Part shown: in pieces, positions 25,114-34,276 of the stretch
Layout of the letters: every line of letters begins with the position of its first letter
How positions within the stretch are numbered: the stretch's first letter is position 1
Source: Mucilaginibacter roseus
GTDB lineage: Bacteria > Bacteroidota > Bacteroidia > Sphingobacteriales > Sphingobacteriaceae
Assembly: GCF_021215455.1 (NCBI RefSeq)
Contig: NZ_JAJPWV010000002.1
Coordinates: 434,001 to 498,000, forward strand
Length of the DNA: 64,000 nt
Direction: 5' to 3'
Notes under the pieces: generated by a model
What the model was told of the DNA's origin: nothing
Seen by the model: only the letters and a program-made list of their open reading frames with translations
Databases searched by the model: none
Program-made: the position numbers and the translations under genes

Positions 25114-26178
25114 TTAGCAAATCTGCTCCAGCATACTAATATAAATCTCTATCCCCTGCTTTATCTCATCCACATAAACAAACTCATCAGCAGTATGTGA
25201 ACGTGCCGAATCGCCGGGACCGATTTTCAGGGATGGAATATCCAGCAACGATTGGTCAGACGTGGTTGGCGAACCGTAGGTATCTCTGCCCAGGGCAATA
25301 CCGGCCTGCACTATTGGATGGGCTTTATCTATTGATGATGGTTTTAAGCGGATAGAACGCGGCTTAACCTCACAGCTTACATGCTTGCGGATGATCTCCA
25401 GCACTTCCTCGTTACGGTAAGCATCGGTAACGCGCACGTCAACCGTAAAGGTGCAGCTTGCGGGCACCACGTTATGTTGCGAACCGGCGTTAATAATGGT
25501 AACCGACATCTTTACCGGTCCAAACACTTCCGACTCCTTCGGGAACCTGAAGTTACGGAACCATTCAATATCCGTCAGCGCTTTGTAAATGGCATTGTCA
25601 CCTTCTTCGCGGGCAGCATGGCCTGCCTTGCCGTGGCTGGTACAATCCAGCACCATGAGTCCCTTTTCGGCAATGGCCAGGTGCATTTGGGTGGGTTCGC
25701 CTACAATTCCGAAGCTCAAATCGCCCAGTTCGGGGATGATCAGTTCGAGACCGTTAACGCCCGAGATCTCCTCCTCGGCAGTAGTAGCCAGGCAAAAGTT
25801 ATATTTTAAACCCTCCTGCTCATAAAAGTATAGGAAAACGGCAATTAGCGACACCAGGCAACCGCCGGCATCATTACTACCCAGCCCGTATAACTTGCCG
25901 TCCTCTATTTTAGCATCAAACGGATCACGGGTATAGCCGGAGTTGGGTTTAACGGTATCGTGGTGCGAGTTAAGCAGGATGGTAGGCTTGGCAGCATCAA
26001 AGTGCTTATTCCAGGCCCAAAGGTTGTTTAACTTGCGACTAACTTCAATACCGTGTTGCTTCAGAAATTGTTCTATGATATCGGCAGTACGATCCTCTTC
26101 TTTACTAAAGGATGGTGTAGCAATCAGCTGCTGCAGCAACTGCACCGCCTGCTGAAATAAGTGCTGTTTATCGGTCAT
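25114..26178 (-). CDS. M20-family N-acetyl-ornithine/citrulline deacetylase-like enzyme
   Basis: The start at 26178 gives 354 residues; an upstream in-frame start at 26280 would overlap the MFS gene and is rejected. Metal-site motifs of the M20 peptidase/deacetylase family are present: SHHDTVKP at 71-78, GSNDAGG at 100-106 with the bridging aspartate, the catalytic EEE at 135-137, and a late H in GDSARSHTADEFV. It resembles the ArgE-type enzymes of Bacteroidota, which remove an acetyl or succinyl group from ornithine or citrulline intermediates in arginine synthesis. argH lies about 18 kb away. It is 73 bp downstream of the KgtP-like transporter gene. Confidence 0.85.
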   Translation of the reverse strand: MTDKQHLFQQAVQLLQQLIATPSFSKEEDRTADIIEQFLKQHGIEVSRKLNNLWAWNKHFDAAKPTILLNSHHDTVKPNSGYTRDPFDAKIEDGKLYGLGSNDAGGCLVSLIAVFLYFYEQEGLKYNFCLATTAEEEISGVNGLELIIPELGDLSFGIVGEPTQMHLAIAEKGLMVLDCTSHGKAGHAAREEGDNAIYKALTDIEWFRNFRFPKESEVFGPVKMSVTIINAGSQHNVVPASCTFTVDVRVTDAYRNEEVLEIIRKHVSCEVKPRSIRLKPSSIDKAHPIVQAGIALGRDTYGSPTTSDQSLLDIPSLKIGPGDSARSHTADEFVYVDEIKQGIEIYISMLEQIC

Positions 26179-26251
26179 ATAAATCACGGGGCGAACCCGT
26201 TTGGTAAGGCGCAAAAATAAGCTTTTTTGCCGATTATTGATTTTTGAAAAG

Positions 26252-27565
26252 CTACACCTCACTAATGTACTCATCCTCAATTTTTGACGACTTGCGTGTA
26301 TCGCTCATGGTGCCGTATATCAACAGCGATATGAAAATACATACCGTAACGTAGTAAAAGAACCATTCGGGATGGCCCTCACTTTTTAAGTACAGCGCGA
26401 TATACTCGGCCGTACCGCCAAATAACGATACCGCTATAGCGTAAGGAAAGCCTACGCCCAAAGCCCGTACATTAGCAGGGAAAAGTTCCGCCTTTACCAC
26501 CGCGTTGATGGATGTATAGCAACTTACCACCACCAGCGCCATCATGATCAGCATAAAGGCAGGCACGGCTTCATGGGTGTTGCTTAACCTGTTGAGTATA
26601 GGCACAGTAACCAGTGTACCTAAGATACCGAAGGCCACCAGCAGAGGTTTACGCCCTACCCTATCACTCAGCAAACCAAATAAAGGCTGCAGCAGCATAA
26701 AAAACACCAGTGCCAGTGTTGATATTAGCGATGCCTCTGGCTTGCTGAACTTACTGGTATCAACCAAAAACTTTTGCATGTAGGTGGTAAACGTGTAAAA
26801 GGCTACCGTACCGCCCAGGGTTAAACCTATTACGGTAAATACCGCCCTGGGGTGCTGCGCTAATGCACGCAACGTGCCTTTTAACGGGTTTGCGCTATTT
26901 TTTTGGTTTTGGTAGGATGATGATTCCTTTAAACTGCGGCGCAGGTACATAGTAATGATGGCCAGCGCGGCACCCACCACAAACGGTATGCGCCAGCCCC
27001 AGGCATGAAGCTGCTCCTCTGATAAAAATACCCGTTGCAGCAACACCAATACCCCCATGGCCAGCAATTGCCCCATAATAAGCGTAACGTATTGAAAACT
27101 GGAATAAAAACCCCGGTGCTTTTTGTCGGCCATTTCGCTGAGGTAGGTTGCGCTGGTACCATACTCGCCACCCACGCTGATGCCTTGCAGCATACGAGCC
27201 AGCAGCAACAATATTGGCGCGAAAACGCCAATACTGTCATACGATGGAATTACCGCAATGATAAGCGACCCCAAACTCATCAGCAATACCGAAAACGTGA
27301 GCGCCGTCTTTCTTCCTTTTTTATCAGCGAACATACCCATCAGCCAGCCGCCTACAGGCCGCATTAAAAAGCCGATAGCAAATATACCGGCGGTATTCAG
27401 CAGCCTGACTGTGGGATCGCTGTCCTTAAAAAACGCATCCGAAAAATACAGCGAGAAGGATGAATAGGCATACCAATCGTACCACTCCACTAGGTTACCC
27501 ATGGAGCCGCCAATGATGGATCGCAGGCGTTCGGCCGTAGTGTGTGGGGTTGCTGTTTGGCTCAT
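26252..27565 (-). CDS. MFS transporter, alpha-ketoglutarate permease-like (KgtP type)
   Basis: The 437-residue protein has 12 hydrophobic segments and belongs to the metabolite:H+ symporter branch of the MFS. Signature blocks are GNLVEWYDWYAYSSFSLYF, FADKKGRKTAL, GISVGGEYGTSATYLSEMA and YTFTTYMQKFLVDTSK, all close to E. coli KgtP as remembered. KgtP takes up 2-oxoglutarate with a proton across the inner membrane; the exact substrate here is inferred. The gene precedes the ArgE-like deacetylase on the same strand. Its upstream region (27566-27764) holds only a purine-rich tract. Confidence 0.85.
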   Translation of the reverse strand: MSQTATPHTTAERLRSIIGGSMGNLVEWYDWYAYSSFSLYFSDAFFKDSDPTVRLLNTAGIFAIGFLMRPVGGWLMGMFADKKGRKTALTFSVLLMSLGSLIIAVIPSYDSIGVFAPILLLLARMLQGISVGGEYGTSATYLSEMADKKHRGFYSSFQYVTLIMGQLLAMGVLVLLQRVFLSEEQLHAWGWRIPFVVGAALAIITMYLRRSLKESSSYQNQKNSANPLKGTLRALAQHPRAVFTVIGLTLGGTVAFYTFTTYMQKFLVDTSKFSKPEASLISTLALVFFMLLQPLFGLLSDRVGRKPLLVAFGILGTLVTVPILNRLSNTHEAVPAFMLIMMALVVVSCYTSINAVVKAELFPANVRALGVGFPYAIAVSLFGGTAEYIALYLKSEGHPEWFFYYVTVCIFISLLIYGTMSDTRKSSKIEDEYISEV

Positions 27566-27589
27566 GATTTAAAAGTAGTTCTTTTTAGG

Positions 27590-27662
27590 TGAAGGTAAAA
27601 GCGGAAAGGTGAAAGGTAAAGTGTGAAAGGAGAAGGGTAAAAGGTAAAAGCCGAAAGGTACT
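27590..27662. repeat. Purine-rich degenerate GGTAAAA/GGTGAAA tract
   Basis: The plus strand is a degenerate series of GGTGAAAG, GGTAAAAG and GGAAAGG units over about 70 bases, with almost no pyrimidines apart from T. It is followed by a fragment ending GAGCGTTAGCGATGACAG that resembles other intergenic repeat pieces. It lies between the divergent MFS and DUF2851 genes, so it may affect their promoters. An open frame through it is low-complexity and not credible as a gene. Confidence 0.55.
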
Positions 27663-27764
27663 CTTTTAGCTTGCGAAGAGAGGGATGTTGAGCGTTAGCG
27701 ATGACAGGGTGAGCCGGTTTAAAGCCGCTTTTCAAAATCCCATTCAAAACCATTATTTTGCGAC

Positions 27765-29051
27765 ATGCTTATCACCGAGGATTTTTTGCATTACTTATGG
27801 AAGTTCCGCCTGTTTGACCGTGCCGCGCTAAAATCCGTTGAGGGTGATGAGATTGAAGTATTTTCGGCAGGTATGCATAATAAACATGCCGGGCCCGATT
27901 TTCATAACGCGCGCCTGCGCATTGGTGAAACCACCTGGGCAGGCAATGTAGAACTGCATATTTCCTCGGCAGACTGGCAACGCCACAACCACACTACCGA
28001 TAAGGCTTATGACAATGTGATACTGCACGTGGTTTACCGTGATGATGCCCCGGTTACGCTACCCAATTGCCGCAAGTTGCCAACGCTTGAACTGCATAAC
28101 CGCATATCGCCCGACTTATATGGCCGTTACCATAACCTTATTTTTGGTGAGCGGCAGTTTATTCCCTGCGAGGCAAGCATAACCCTGGTTGACGAGCTTA
28201 CTATGAGCAACTGGCTATCGCGTATACTGGTAGAAAGGCTTGAGAAACGCTCAGCAGCGCTACTAACTGCCCTTGAAACTAATCGCGGCGACTGGGAAGA
28301 AACATTTTACCAGTTTTTAGCGGCCAATTTTGGTTTTAAAATAAACGCGTTGCCCTTTGAGCTGCTGGCCCGTTCGCTACCGCAGATTACGTTAGCCAAG
28401 CATAAAAATAACCCGCTGCAAATAGAGGCATTGATATTCGGGCAGGCCGGTTTTTTGGAAGGTGATATGGTTGATGAATATCCGCAGAAATTAAAAACGG
28501 AATATCAGTATCTCAAACATAAACATGGCCTTAAACCCATTGATAGCCATTTATGGAAGTTTATGCGTATGCGGCCGCAAAATTTTCCTACCATCAGGCT
28601 GGCACAGTTTGCCGGGCTTGTAATGCAATCAAACCATTTGCTCAGTAAAATTTTAGAGATACGCGAGGTGGAGATTTTGCGTAAATTGTTTGACAGTATC
28701 AGCATTAACCCTTATTGGGAAAATCATTACCGCTTTGATGCCGAAAGCAAGCCGTCCGCCAAAAACCTGGGGAGGGCATCGGCCGATGTGTTGTTGCTGA
28801 ACACCGTGGCTTTATTTTTATTTACCTACGGCAAGCAGCATAAACAGCAATATTACATTAACCGTGCGCTAAAGTTGTTAGAAAGTTTACCTGCCGAAAC
28901 AAACAACATTATTGCAGATTTTGTTAAATTAGGGTTGAAGATTAAAACAGCGTTTGAAAGCCAGGCATTGCTCGAGTTAAAAAATAATTATTGCGATCAT
29001 AAGAAATGCCTTGATTGCGCCGTTGGTAATAAGATACTAAAGTTAAGCTGA
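27765..29051 (+). CDS. DUF2851 family protein
   Basis: The 428-residue protein matches the Bacteroidota DUF2851 family: MLITEDFLHYLWKFRLFDRAAL at the start, the GMHNKHAGPDFHNARLRIGETTWAGNVELHISSADW block (30-69) and a Cys-rich tail, CDHKKCLDCAVGNKIL. The H-A-G-P-D-F, E-x-H and D-W residues have the look of a PD-(D/E)XK nuclease core (D in PDF, E in VELHI), which has been suggested for the family, but no function is proven. The C-terminal three cysteines could bind metal. It is followed after 7 bp by a small PspC-like gene and probably forms an operon with it. Confidence 0.8.
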   Translation: MLITEDFLHYLWKFRLFDRAALKSVEGDEIEVFSAGMHNKHAGPDFHNARLRIGETTWAGNVELHISSADWQRHNHTTDKAYDNVILHVVYRDDAPVTLPNCRKLPTLELHNRISPDLYGRYHNLIFGERQFIPCEASITLVDELTMSNWLSRILVERLEKRSAALLTALETNRGDWEETFYQFLAANFGFKINALPFELLARSLPQITLAKHKNNPLQIEALIFGQAGFLEGDMVDEYPQKLKTEYQYLKHKHGLKPIDSHLWKFMRMRPQNFPTIRLAQFAGLVMQSNHLLSKILEIREVEILRKLFDSISINPYWENHYRFDAESKPSAKNLGRASADVLLLNTVALFLFTYGKQHKQQYYINRALKLLESLPAETNNIIADFVKLGLKIKTAFESQALLELKNNYCDHKKCLDCAVGNKILKLS

Positions 29052-29058
29052 TACTGAT

Positions 29059-29280
29059 ATGTTGCAGAGGATAATCACCTTTTTTGAGCGTTACTCTTTC
29101 GGGGTATGTACTTACCTTGGCGACCGCTTTAATGTATCAATAGCTAAAATTCGCCTGTTTTTTATCTATTCGTCGTTTTTGGCTGTAGGCTTTCCGTTGA
29201 TATTTTATTTTTTTGCAGGCATCGTGCTTGATATCCGTAATTACGTTAAACGTACACGCACTCGGCTTACCGATCTGTAA
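29059..29280 (+). CDS. PspC-domain membrane protein
   Basis: This 73-residue protein has one PspC domain: GVCTYLGDRFNVSIAKIRLFFIYSSFLAVGFPLIFYFFAGIVL, with the expected G-V-C-x-x-L-G start and one or two hydrophobic segments. PspC proteins sit in the inner membrane and, in proteobacteria, sense envelope stress; in Bacteroidota small lone copies are common and their role is not known. It is 7 bp downstream of the DUF2851 gene. Its stop nearly abuts the convergent kinase gene, leaving no terminator between them. Confidence 0.8.
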   Translation: MLQRIITFFERYSFGVCTYLGDRFNVSIAKIRLFFIYSSFLAVGFPLIFYFFAGIVLDIRNYVKRTRTRLTDL

Positions 29281-29281
29281 T

Positions 29282-30457
29282 TCACAGTACAACCTTAAAA
29301 CACGACCCCTCACCCGGGCAGCTCGTTACCGAAATACTGCCGTTCATCCTGTCAATAAACTCTTTAACCAGCAATAAGCCAAGTCCGTTGCCTCTCTCGC
29401 GCTGTGTACCATGGGTCGACTCATTGTCACTACCTTTAAAAAGCTGCTCTGCCCTGCTTGCAGGCATACCTACGCCGGTATCAGTAACCTTAATTTCAGT
29501 TTGCTTATCTGCCATTACCGCACTTATGGTTATGGTGCCATTCTCGGTAAACTTGTTAGCATTGCTCATCAGGTTACGTAAAATAAATTCCAGTACACGC
29601 TTATCAGTGTTGATGACAAATTCCTGGTCAATTGCATTAACAATGGTATTGCCCTTATCACGGTTATTAAGCACCTGCGAACCAACTATGCGCTGCACCA
29701 AGTCTTTGAGATCAATATTATCGTAGTTAAACTTGTCAAACTTTAGTTGCATTTCGCCCCAGTTCACCACGTTCTCTATCATATCAATGGTGCTGTCCAG
29801 TTGCAAGCTGATGGAGCCCATCATGCTGTTGGTTTCTGCTTCATCCAGCAAATCGCTGTTCCTGAATTCAATAACGGACTTTAACGAAGCCAGCGGATTA
29901 CGTACATCATGCGCAAGTATGGAGATTATGCGTTTCTGCGTTTGGGTTAAGTAATTGAGGTGCTTGTTTTTAATGCGCAATTCAGCCACTTTGATCACAT
30001 TATCGGCCAAAACTTTAAGCGCAAAGCGTTGCCGCTCGTTTAAATGCCTTGGTATGCGGTCAATAACGCAAAGGGTACCAAGCCTGTCGCCCGTACTGGT
30101 TACCAGCGGAACACCTGCGTAATAACGTATAGAAGGATCGTGCGTTACCAGCGGGTTATCAAAAAACCGGTTATCCTGCCGTGCGTCGGGTATCTCAAAT
30201 AAGTTATCCTGTAAAATGGCATGGCTGCAAAAAGATATATCACGGTGCGTTTCGGAAGCATCAAGCCCTACCCTTGCCTTAAACCATTGCCGGTTGGCAT
30301 CAACCAGGCTAATGAGTGAAATAGGCATGCTGCACAGTTCAGATGCCAGCTTAACAATGTCGTCAAATTCCTGCTCCTGTGGCGAGTCGAGCAATTCAGT
30401 ATTATACAAAGCCTCAAGCCGGGATACCTCATTGGCCGGGAGTTGCGCAATATTCAT
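29282..30457 (-). CDS. GAF-domain sensor histidine kinase
   Basis: The 391-residue kinase has a GAF domain (about 25-160, with the SLVDANRQWFKARVGLDA, FCSHAILQ and YAGVPLVT landmarks), a HisKA dimerisation domain with phospho-acceptor H183 in LAHDVRNPLA, and a HATPase domain with the N box NLMSNANKF and G boxes VTDTGVGM and RGNGLGLLLVKEF. It has no transmembrane segment, so it senses a cytoplasmic cue through the GAF domain. No response regulator is adjacent on its strand. It is divergent from the PAS kinase/response-regulator operon, with 202 bp between them; cross-talk is possible. Confidence 0.9.
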   Translation of the reverse strand: MNIAQLPANEVSRLEALYNTELLDSPQEQEFDDIVKLASELCSMPISLISLVDANRQWFKARVGLDASETHRDISFCSHAILQDNLFEIPDARQDNRFFDNPLVTHDPSIRYYAGVPLVTSTGDRLGTLCVIDRIPRHLNERQRFALKVLADNVIKVAELRIKNKHLNYLTQTQKRIISILAHDVRNPLASLKSVIEFRNSDLLDEAETNSMMGSISLQLDSTIDMIENVVNWGEMQLKFDKFNYDNIDLKDLVQRIVGSQVLNNRDKGNTIVNAIDQEFVINTDKRVLEFILRNLMSNANKFTENGTITISAVMADKQTEIKVTDTGVGMPASRAEQLFKGSDNESTHGTQRERGNGLGLLLVKEFIDRMNGSISVTSCPGEGSCFKVVL

Positions 30458-30659
30458 TTAATGAAAGTTTTTACGGATTGTCGATTATACGATAGCTCGC
30501 CTGTTTAAGTTACTTTTTGGCTAACAAATATTGCTCAAAAGTTAATTTTGAACGCTTTGTTAATTGCATTTTAATAAAACAAATAAGCGCGCTACAGTAT
30601 TATAATAAGTCAAACAAGTTACCAACTATGCTAATTATTTACAAGTTTCGCAGTAAAAA

Positions 30660-33305
30660 ATGACCGGCTCAACCACACCTGAACCACCCATTGATAACGA
30701 CATTTTTCGCACGCTTGTAGAGCAATCGCCAACGGCAGTAGCGCTATACACCGGCCGTGAGATGCGCATCCATATTGCTAACGATGCCATGCTGCGGCTT
30801 TGGGGAAAAGGCCCGGAGGCGGTAGGCCAGGTATTGCGCGATGCCCTGCCTGAACTGGAAGGCCAGCCCTTTCATGATTTGCTGGATAACGTATACATGT
30901 CGGGCCTACCATACGAGGCTACTGAAGACCGTGCCGACCTGGTTGTTGACGGCCGCCTGCAAACATTTTATTACACATTTACTTACAAACCTTTAAAAAC
31001 CTCGGTAGGCGTAGTTTGGGGTATTTTAAATACCGCGACGGATGTTACCGAGTTGGTGCTTACACGCCAAAAGCTACGCCTGAGTGAAGAAAGCACCCGG
31101 TTTGCCTTATACGCAGGAGAGTTAGGAACATGGGATCTTGATCCGCTTAATAATACCATTACCTGGGATGAACGTTGCAAAGAATTATATGGCTTCCCGA
31201 AGGATGACGTAACTACCTACGATAAAGTTTTAAGCAACATTCACACGGATGATAAAGGTACTGTTGATGAGGCGGTAAAACGCGCGCTCGACCCTGACTC
31301 GGGTGCCAACGGAGAATATTTTTGTGAATTTCGTACCATTGGCGCTTCAGATGGTAAAATACGCTGGCTGCGCTGCAAGGGCAAAGCTTATTTTGACGAT
31401 AACAATCAAGTTTACCGCTTTGCCGGAACCGCCGTTGATATCAGCCGCGAAATATTAACCAACAGCGAAAATGCCAAACTACTTGCGCTTATTGATAACA
31501 GCAGCGTATTTGTGGCCCTGTCCAGCTTAGATGGTTACATTACTTACGTAAACACGTTTGGCCGCGAGATGATAGGGCTTGACAGTATTGAACAAGCCCG
31601 CCGCGTAAATGCTGATTACGTGATGCCAGGCGAAATAGACCGGATAATTGATGACCATACCAGCAGCCTCGCCGCAACAGGAACGTGGGCGGGTAGGATA
31701 ACCTATCGCCATTTTAAAACCGGCGAGCCAATACCGGTTGAGGCAAGGACTATTCTGGTGCACGACCCAATAACCGGTGAGCCTAATGGCCGCGCTACAA
31801 TAGCGCGCGACCTGCGGCAGGAACTGGCCGACAAGCACGCTCTACAGGAAAGTCAGCATCTGCTATACAACATTACATCTGCCTCGCCTACCTCGCTTTG
31901 GATGGCAGATAAGGACGGCAACATTACTTACGTAAATAAAACCTGGCTCGACTGGACAGGCCAAGCCTATGACGAAGTTTTAAAGGATGGCTGGATGAAC
32001 GCTGTTGTAGATGATGACCGGCCGCAGTTAGCTAATTCTTTCTATAATTCACTTGAACGGCGCGTACCTTACGAAACCAATTTCAGGCTTAAAGGAAAAA
32101 ACGGTAAAGAGATTTGGTGCGTGGCCAAAGGCAATCCGCAGTATTATAACGACGGCACCTTTGCAGGATACATCGGATCATGCACGGATATTACAGAAGA
32201 AACGCTGATCGGCAGGCAATTACAGCAAACCAATACCGAACTGCATGAGCAGATAAACCAGTTCGACTTTGTGACCGACTTTATGCCGGTGCAACTGTGG
32301 ACTGCCAACCTGAACGGCGATATCGACTATGTAAACCGCCGCTTAACTGATTACCTCGGGGTTGATGCCTCGAACCCTAACAATCGCCAGTGGAATTACT
32401 ACGTACACCCCGATGATTTGCAGGGTACACTTAAAGCCTGGCATGATGCTTTGGCGGCAGGCAGCACCTTCCAGGTTGAGTTCAGGATGCGCAACGCCGA
32501 TGGCGCTTATAAATGGCATCTGTCTCGCGCGTTGCCGTTTTACAACGACGGGCACATTGTGAAATGGTTTGGAACCAATACCGACATTGATCAGCATAAA
32601 CAACTACAACGCCAAAAGGATGACTTTTTGGGGATTGCCAGTCATGAACTTAAAACACCGGTTACCAGCATAAAGGCCTACGCACAGGTGCTTGGCGCCA
32701 TGCTTACTAAAGATGGCGAGCATAATAAAGCGGCAATGGTGAACCGTATGGATAACCAAATAAACCGCCTTACCAACCTGATAGGCGACTTGCTCGACGT
32801 TACCAAGATAAACTCCGGTAAGCTGCAATTTAACAAGACCTGGTTTAGCCTGAACACCCTGGTGAGAGAGGTGATGGACGATTTACAGCACACTACCGTA
32901 AAACATACCCTTGTGCATGATTTTGCAGACACGGGAAAAATTTTCTCAGACCGCGAACGCATCAGCCAGGTTTTGGTAAACTTGATAAGCAATGCCATAA
33001 AATATTCTCCGGCTGAGGGTGAGGTAATTATACGCACACATCGCCAAAATAACACTGTTACCGTAAGTGTTGAAGATTTTGGTATCGGTATTGTGCCTGA
33101 TAAACACAAGCGGGTGTTTGAGCAGTTTTACCGCGTCAGCGGCAGTAAACAACACACTTTTCCGGGGCTGGGGCTCGGCTTGTACATATCCTCAGAAATT
33201 ATTAAACGCGAAGGCGGCAAAATGTGGGTAAACAGTGTTGAAGGCGAAGGATCAACCTTTCATTTCAGCTTACCCGTTGAGCCTGTGAACAACGATTTTA
33301 TATAA
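30660..33305 (+). CDS. Multi-PAS sensor histidine kinase
   Basis: This 881-residue cytoplasmic kinase has about five consecutive PAS domains (roughly 15-130, 140-270, 280-395, 400-520 and 535-650). Several end in the PAC pattern, for example YIGSCTDITEE and WFGTNTDIDQHK. The HisKA domain follows, with phospho-acceptor H662 in GIASHELKTPV. The HATPase domain has N box NLISNAIKYS and G boxes VEDFGIGI and GLGLGLYISSEII. No transmembrane helix is seen, so it reads internal redox, ligand or light signals; which is not decidable. The single-domain response regulator starts 20 bp downstream and is its likely partner. Confidence 0.92.
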   Translation: MTGSTTPEPPIDNDIFRTLVEQSPTAVALYTGREMRIHIANDAMLRLWGKGPEAVGQVLRDALPELEGQPFHDLLDNVYMSGLPYEATEDRADLVVDGRLQTFYYTFTYKPLKTSVGVVWGILNTATDVTELVLTRQKLRLSEESTRFALYAGELGTWDLDPLNNTITWDERCKELYGFPKDDVTTYDKVLSNIHTDDKGTVDEAVKRALDPDSGANGEYFCEFRTIGASDGKIRWLRCKGKAYFDDNNQVYRFAGTAVDISREILTNSENAKLLALIDNSSVFVALSSLDGYITYVNTFGREMIGLDSIEQARRVNADYVMPGEIDRIIDDHTSSLAATGTWAGRITYRHFKTGEPIPVEARTILVHDPITGEPNGRATIARDLRQELADKHALQESQHLLYNITSASPTSLWMADKDGNITYVNKTWLDWTGQAYDEVLKDGWMNAVVDDDRPQLANSFYNSLERRVPYETNFRLKGKNGKEIWCVAKGNPQYYNDGTFAGYIGSCTDITEETLIGRQLQQTNTELHEQINQFDFVTDFMPVQLWTANLNGDIDYVNRRLTDYLGVDASNPNNRQWNYYVHPDDLQGTLKAWHDALAAGSTFQVEFRMRNADGAYKWHLSRALPFYNDGHIVKWFGTNTDIDQHKQLQRQKDDFLGIASHELKTPVTSIKAYAQVLGAMLTKDGEHNKAAMVNRMDNQINRLTNLIGDLLDVTKINSGKLQFNKTWFSLNTLVREVMDDLQHTTVKHTLVHDFADTGKIFSDRERISQVLVNLISNAIKYSPAEGEVIIRTHRQNNTVTVSVEDFGIGIVPDKHKRVFEQFYRVSGSKQHTFPGLGLGLYISSEIIKREGGKMWVNSVEGEGSTFHFSLPVEPVNNDFI

Positions 33306-33325
33306 GATACTTACGACATTTTTAG

Positions 33326-33694
33326 ATGACTGACCTTAAGCATAAAAAGATAATGATTGCAGACGACGATCCGGGAATTGTGGACGCTGTGGAGATGCTG
33401 CTTGAATTTGAAGGTTATACCGTTACCTCGACCGTTGAAGGTTCATCGGTGTTAACACTGCACGATAACCTGCCCGACCTGCTTTTACTCGATATATGGA
33501 TGAGCGGCGAAGATGGCCGTGATATTTGCCGTAGCCTTAAAGCAGATAACGCAAAGAGGCATATTCCGGTGATCATGATATCTGCAAGTAAAGATATTAA
33601 GGACTCAGCGCTTGAAGCCGGAGCCGATGATTTTTTGGCAAAACCATTTGAAATGAACGATCTGCTGGGCAAAATAGAGGCGCTTATCAAATAA
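33326..33694 (+). CDS. Single-domain response regulator
   Basis: The 122-residue receiver domain has no output domain. The acidic pocket is D13-D14-D15 (ADDDPG), the phospho-acceptor is D56 in LLLLDIWMSG, the switch Ser lies in MISASKD and the conserved lysine in FLAKPFEM. Such CheY-like proteins act through protein contact. It is 20 bp after the PAS kinase and co-transcribed with it, so it is most likely phosphorylated by that kinase, and the two probably feed another phosphorelay. Confidence 0.93.
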   Translation: MTDLKHKKIMIADDDPGIVDAVEMLLEFEGYTVTSTVEGSSVLTLHDNLPDLLLLDIWMSGEDGRDICRSLKADNAKRHIPVIMISASKDIKDSALEAGADDFLAKPFEMNDLLGKIEALIK

Positions 33695-33736
33695 CCGCCG
33701 CGCTGATGCTTATCTTGCAACCTTAATTTTCGACGG

Positions 33737-34210
33737 ATGTTAAAGACCTTATTGGTAACAAGTTTGCTCCTGCTGGCTGCGCCCTATAAACAGGATGCGA
33801 ATATTACGCAGTTAAATGGCGATGCTATTTTAGGTAAGTGGACGTCGGAAGACAAGAAACTCGTGGTTGAAATGTACCGCTCGGGTGCTGAATATCGCGG
33901 CAAGATGGTTTGGTTTAAAGATGACGACAGCAAGCCCATGAGCGAATGGACTGACAAACACAACCCGGACGAAAAACTGCGCAACCGTAAGCTTTTAGGT
34001 ATGGATGTAGTTACCGGATTAAAATACGATCACGAAGACAAAAGCTATAACGACGGCCACATTTACGAAGCCAAAAGCGGCAAAACCTGGAACGCCACTG
34101 CCAAACTTGCCAGCAATGATGTATTAAAAGTTAAAGGCTACTGGCACGTAAAATTCATTGGCCGTACCATGACATTTATGCGGGTGGTCAACGCTACTGC
34201 AAAAAATTGA
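33737..34210 (+). CDS. Exported DUF2147 protein
   Basis: The 157-residue protein has a short signal peptide (MLKTLLVTSLLLLAAPYK). The rest is DUF2147: GDAILGKWTSEDKKLVVEMYRSG, the RNRKLLGMDVVTGLKYD block and the YNDGHIYEAKSGKTWNATAKL stretch are typical. The family is a lipocalin-like beta-barrel with no proven substrate, found in the periplasm. It lies 42 bp after the response regulator and may be read through from it, and it ends at a strong bidirectional terminator. Confidence 0.85.
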   Translation: MLKTLLVTSLLLLAAPYKQDANITQLNGDAILGKWTSEDKKLVVEMYRSGAEYRGKMVWFKDDDSKPMSEWTDKHNPDEKLRNRKLLGMDVVTGLKYDHEDKSYNDGHIYEAKSGKTWNATAKLASNDVLKVKGYWHVKFIGRTMTFMRVVNATAKN

Positions 34211-34221
34211 TTATACAAAAA

Positions 34222-34256
34222 AGCGCCGCATGATTAATTCAAGCGGCGCTTTTTAT
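34222..34256. terminator. Bidirectional intrinsic terminator
   Basis: AGCGCCGC (34222-34229) pairs with GCGGCGCT (34243-34250), with A-runs and T-runs outside. It separates the convergent DUF2147 and YceI genes. Confidence 0.9.
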
Positions 34257-34276
34257 ATAGTTAAAAAAACAGGTGA

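Noticed and set aside
27562..27753. A 63-codon frame through the purine-rich tract
   Set aside because: The peptide is low-complexity (repeating FTFYPSPF-like units) generated by the GGTAAAA tract.
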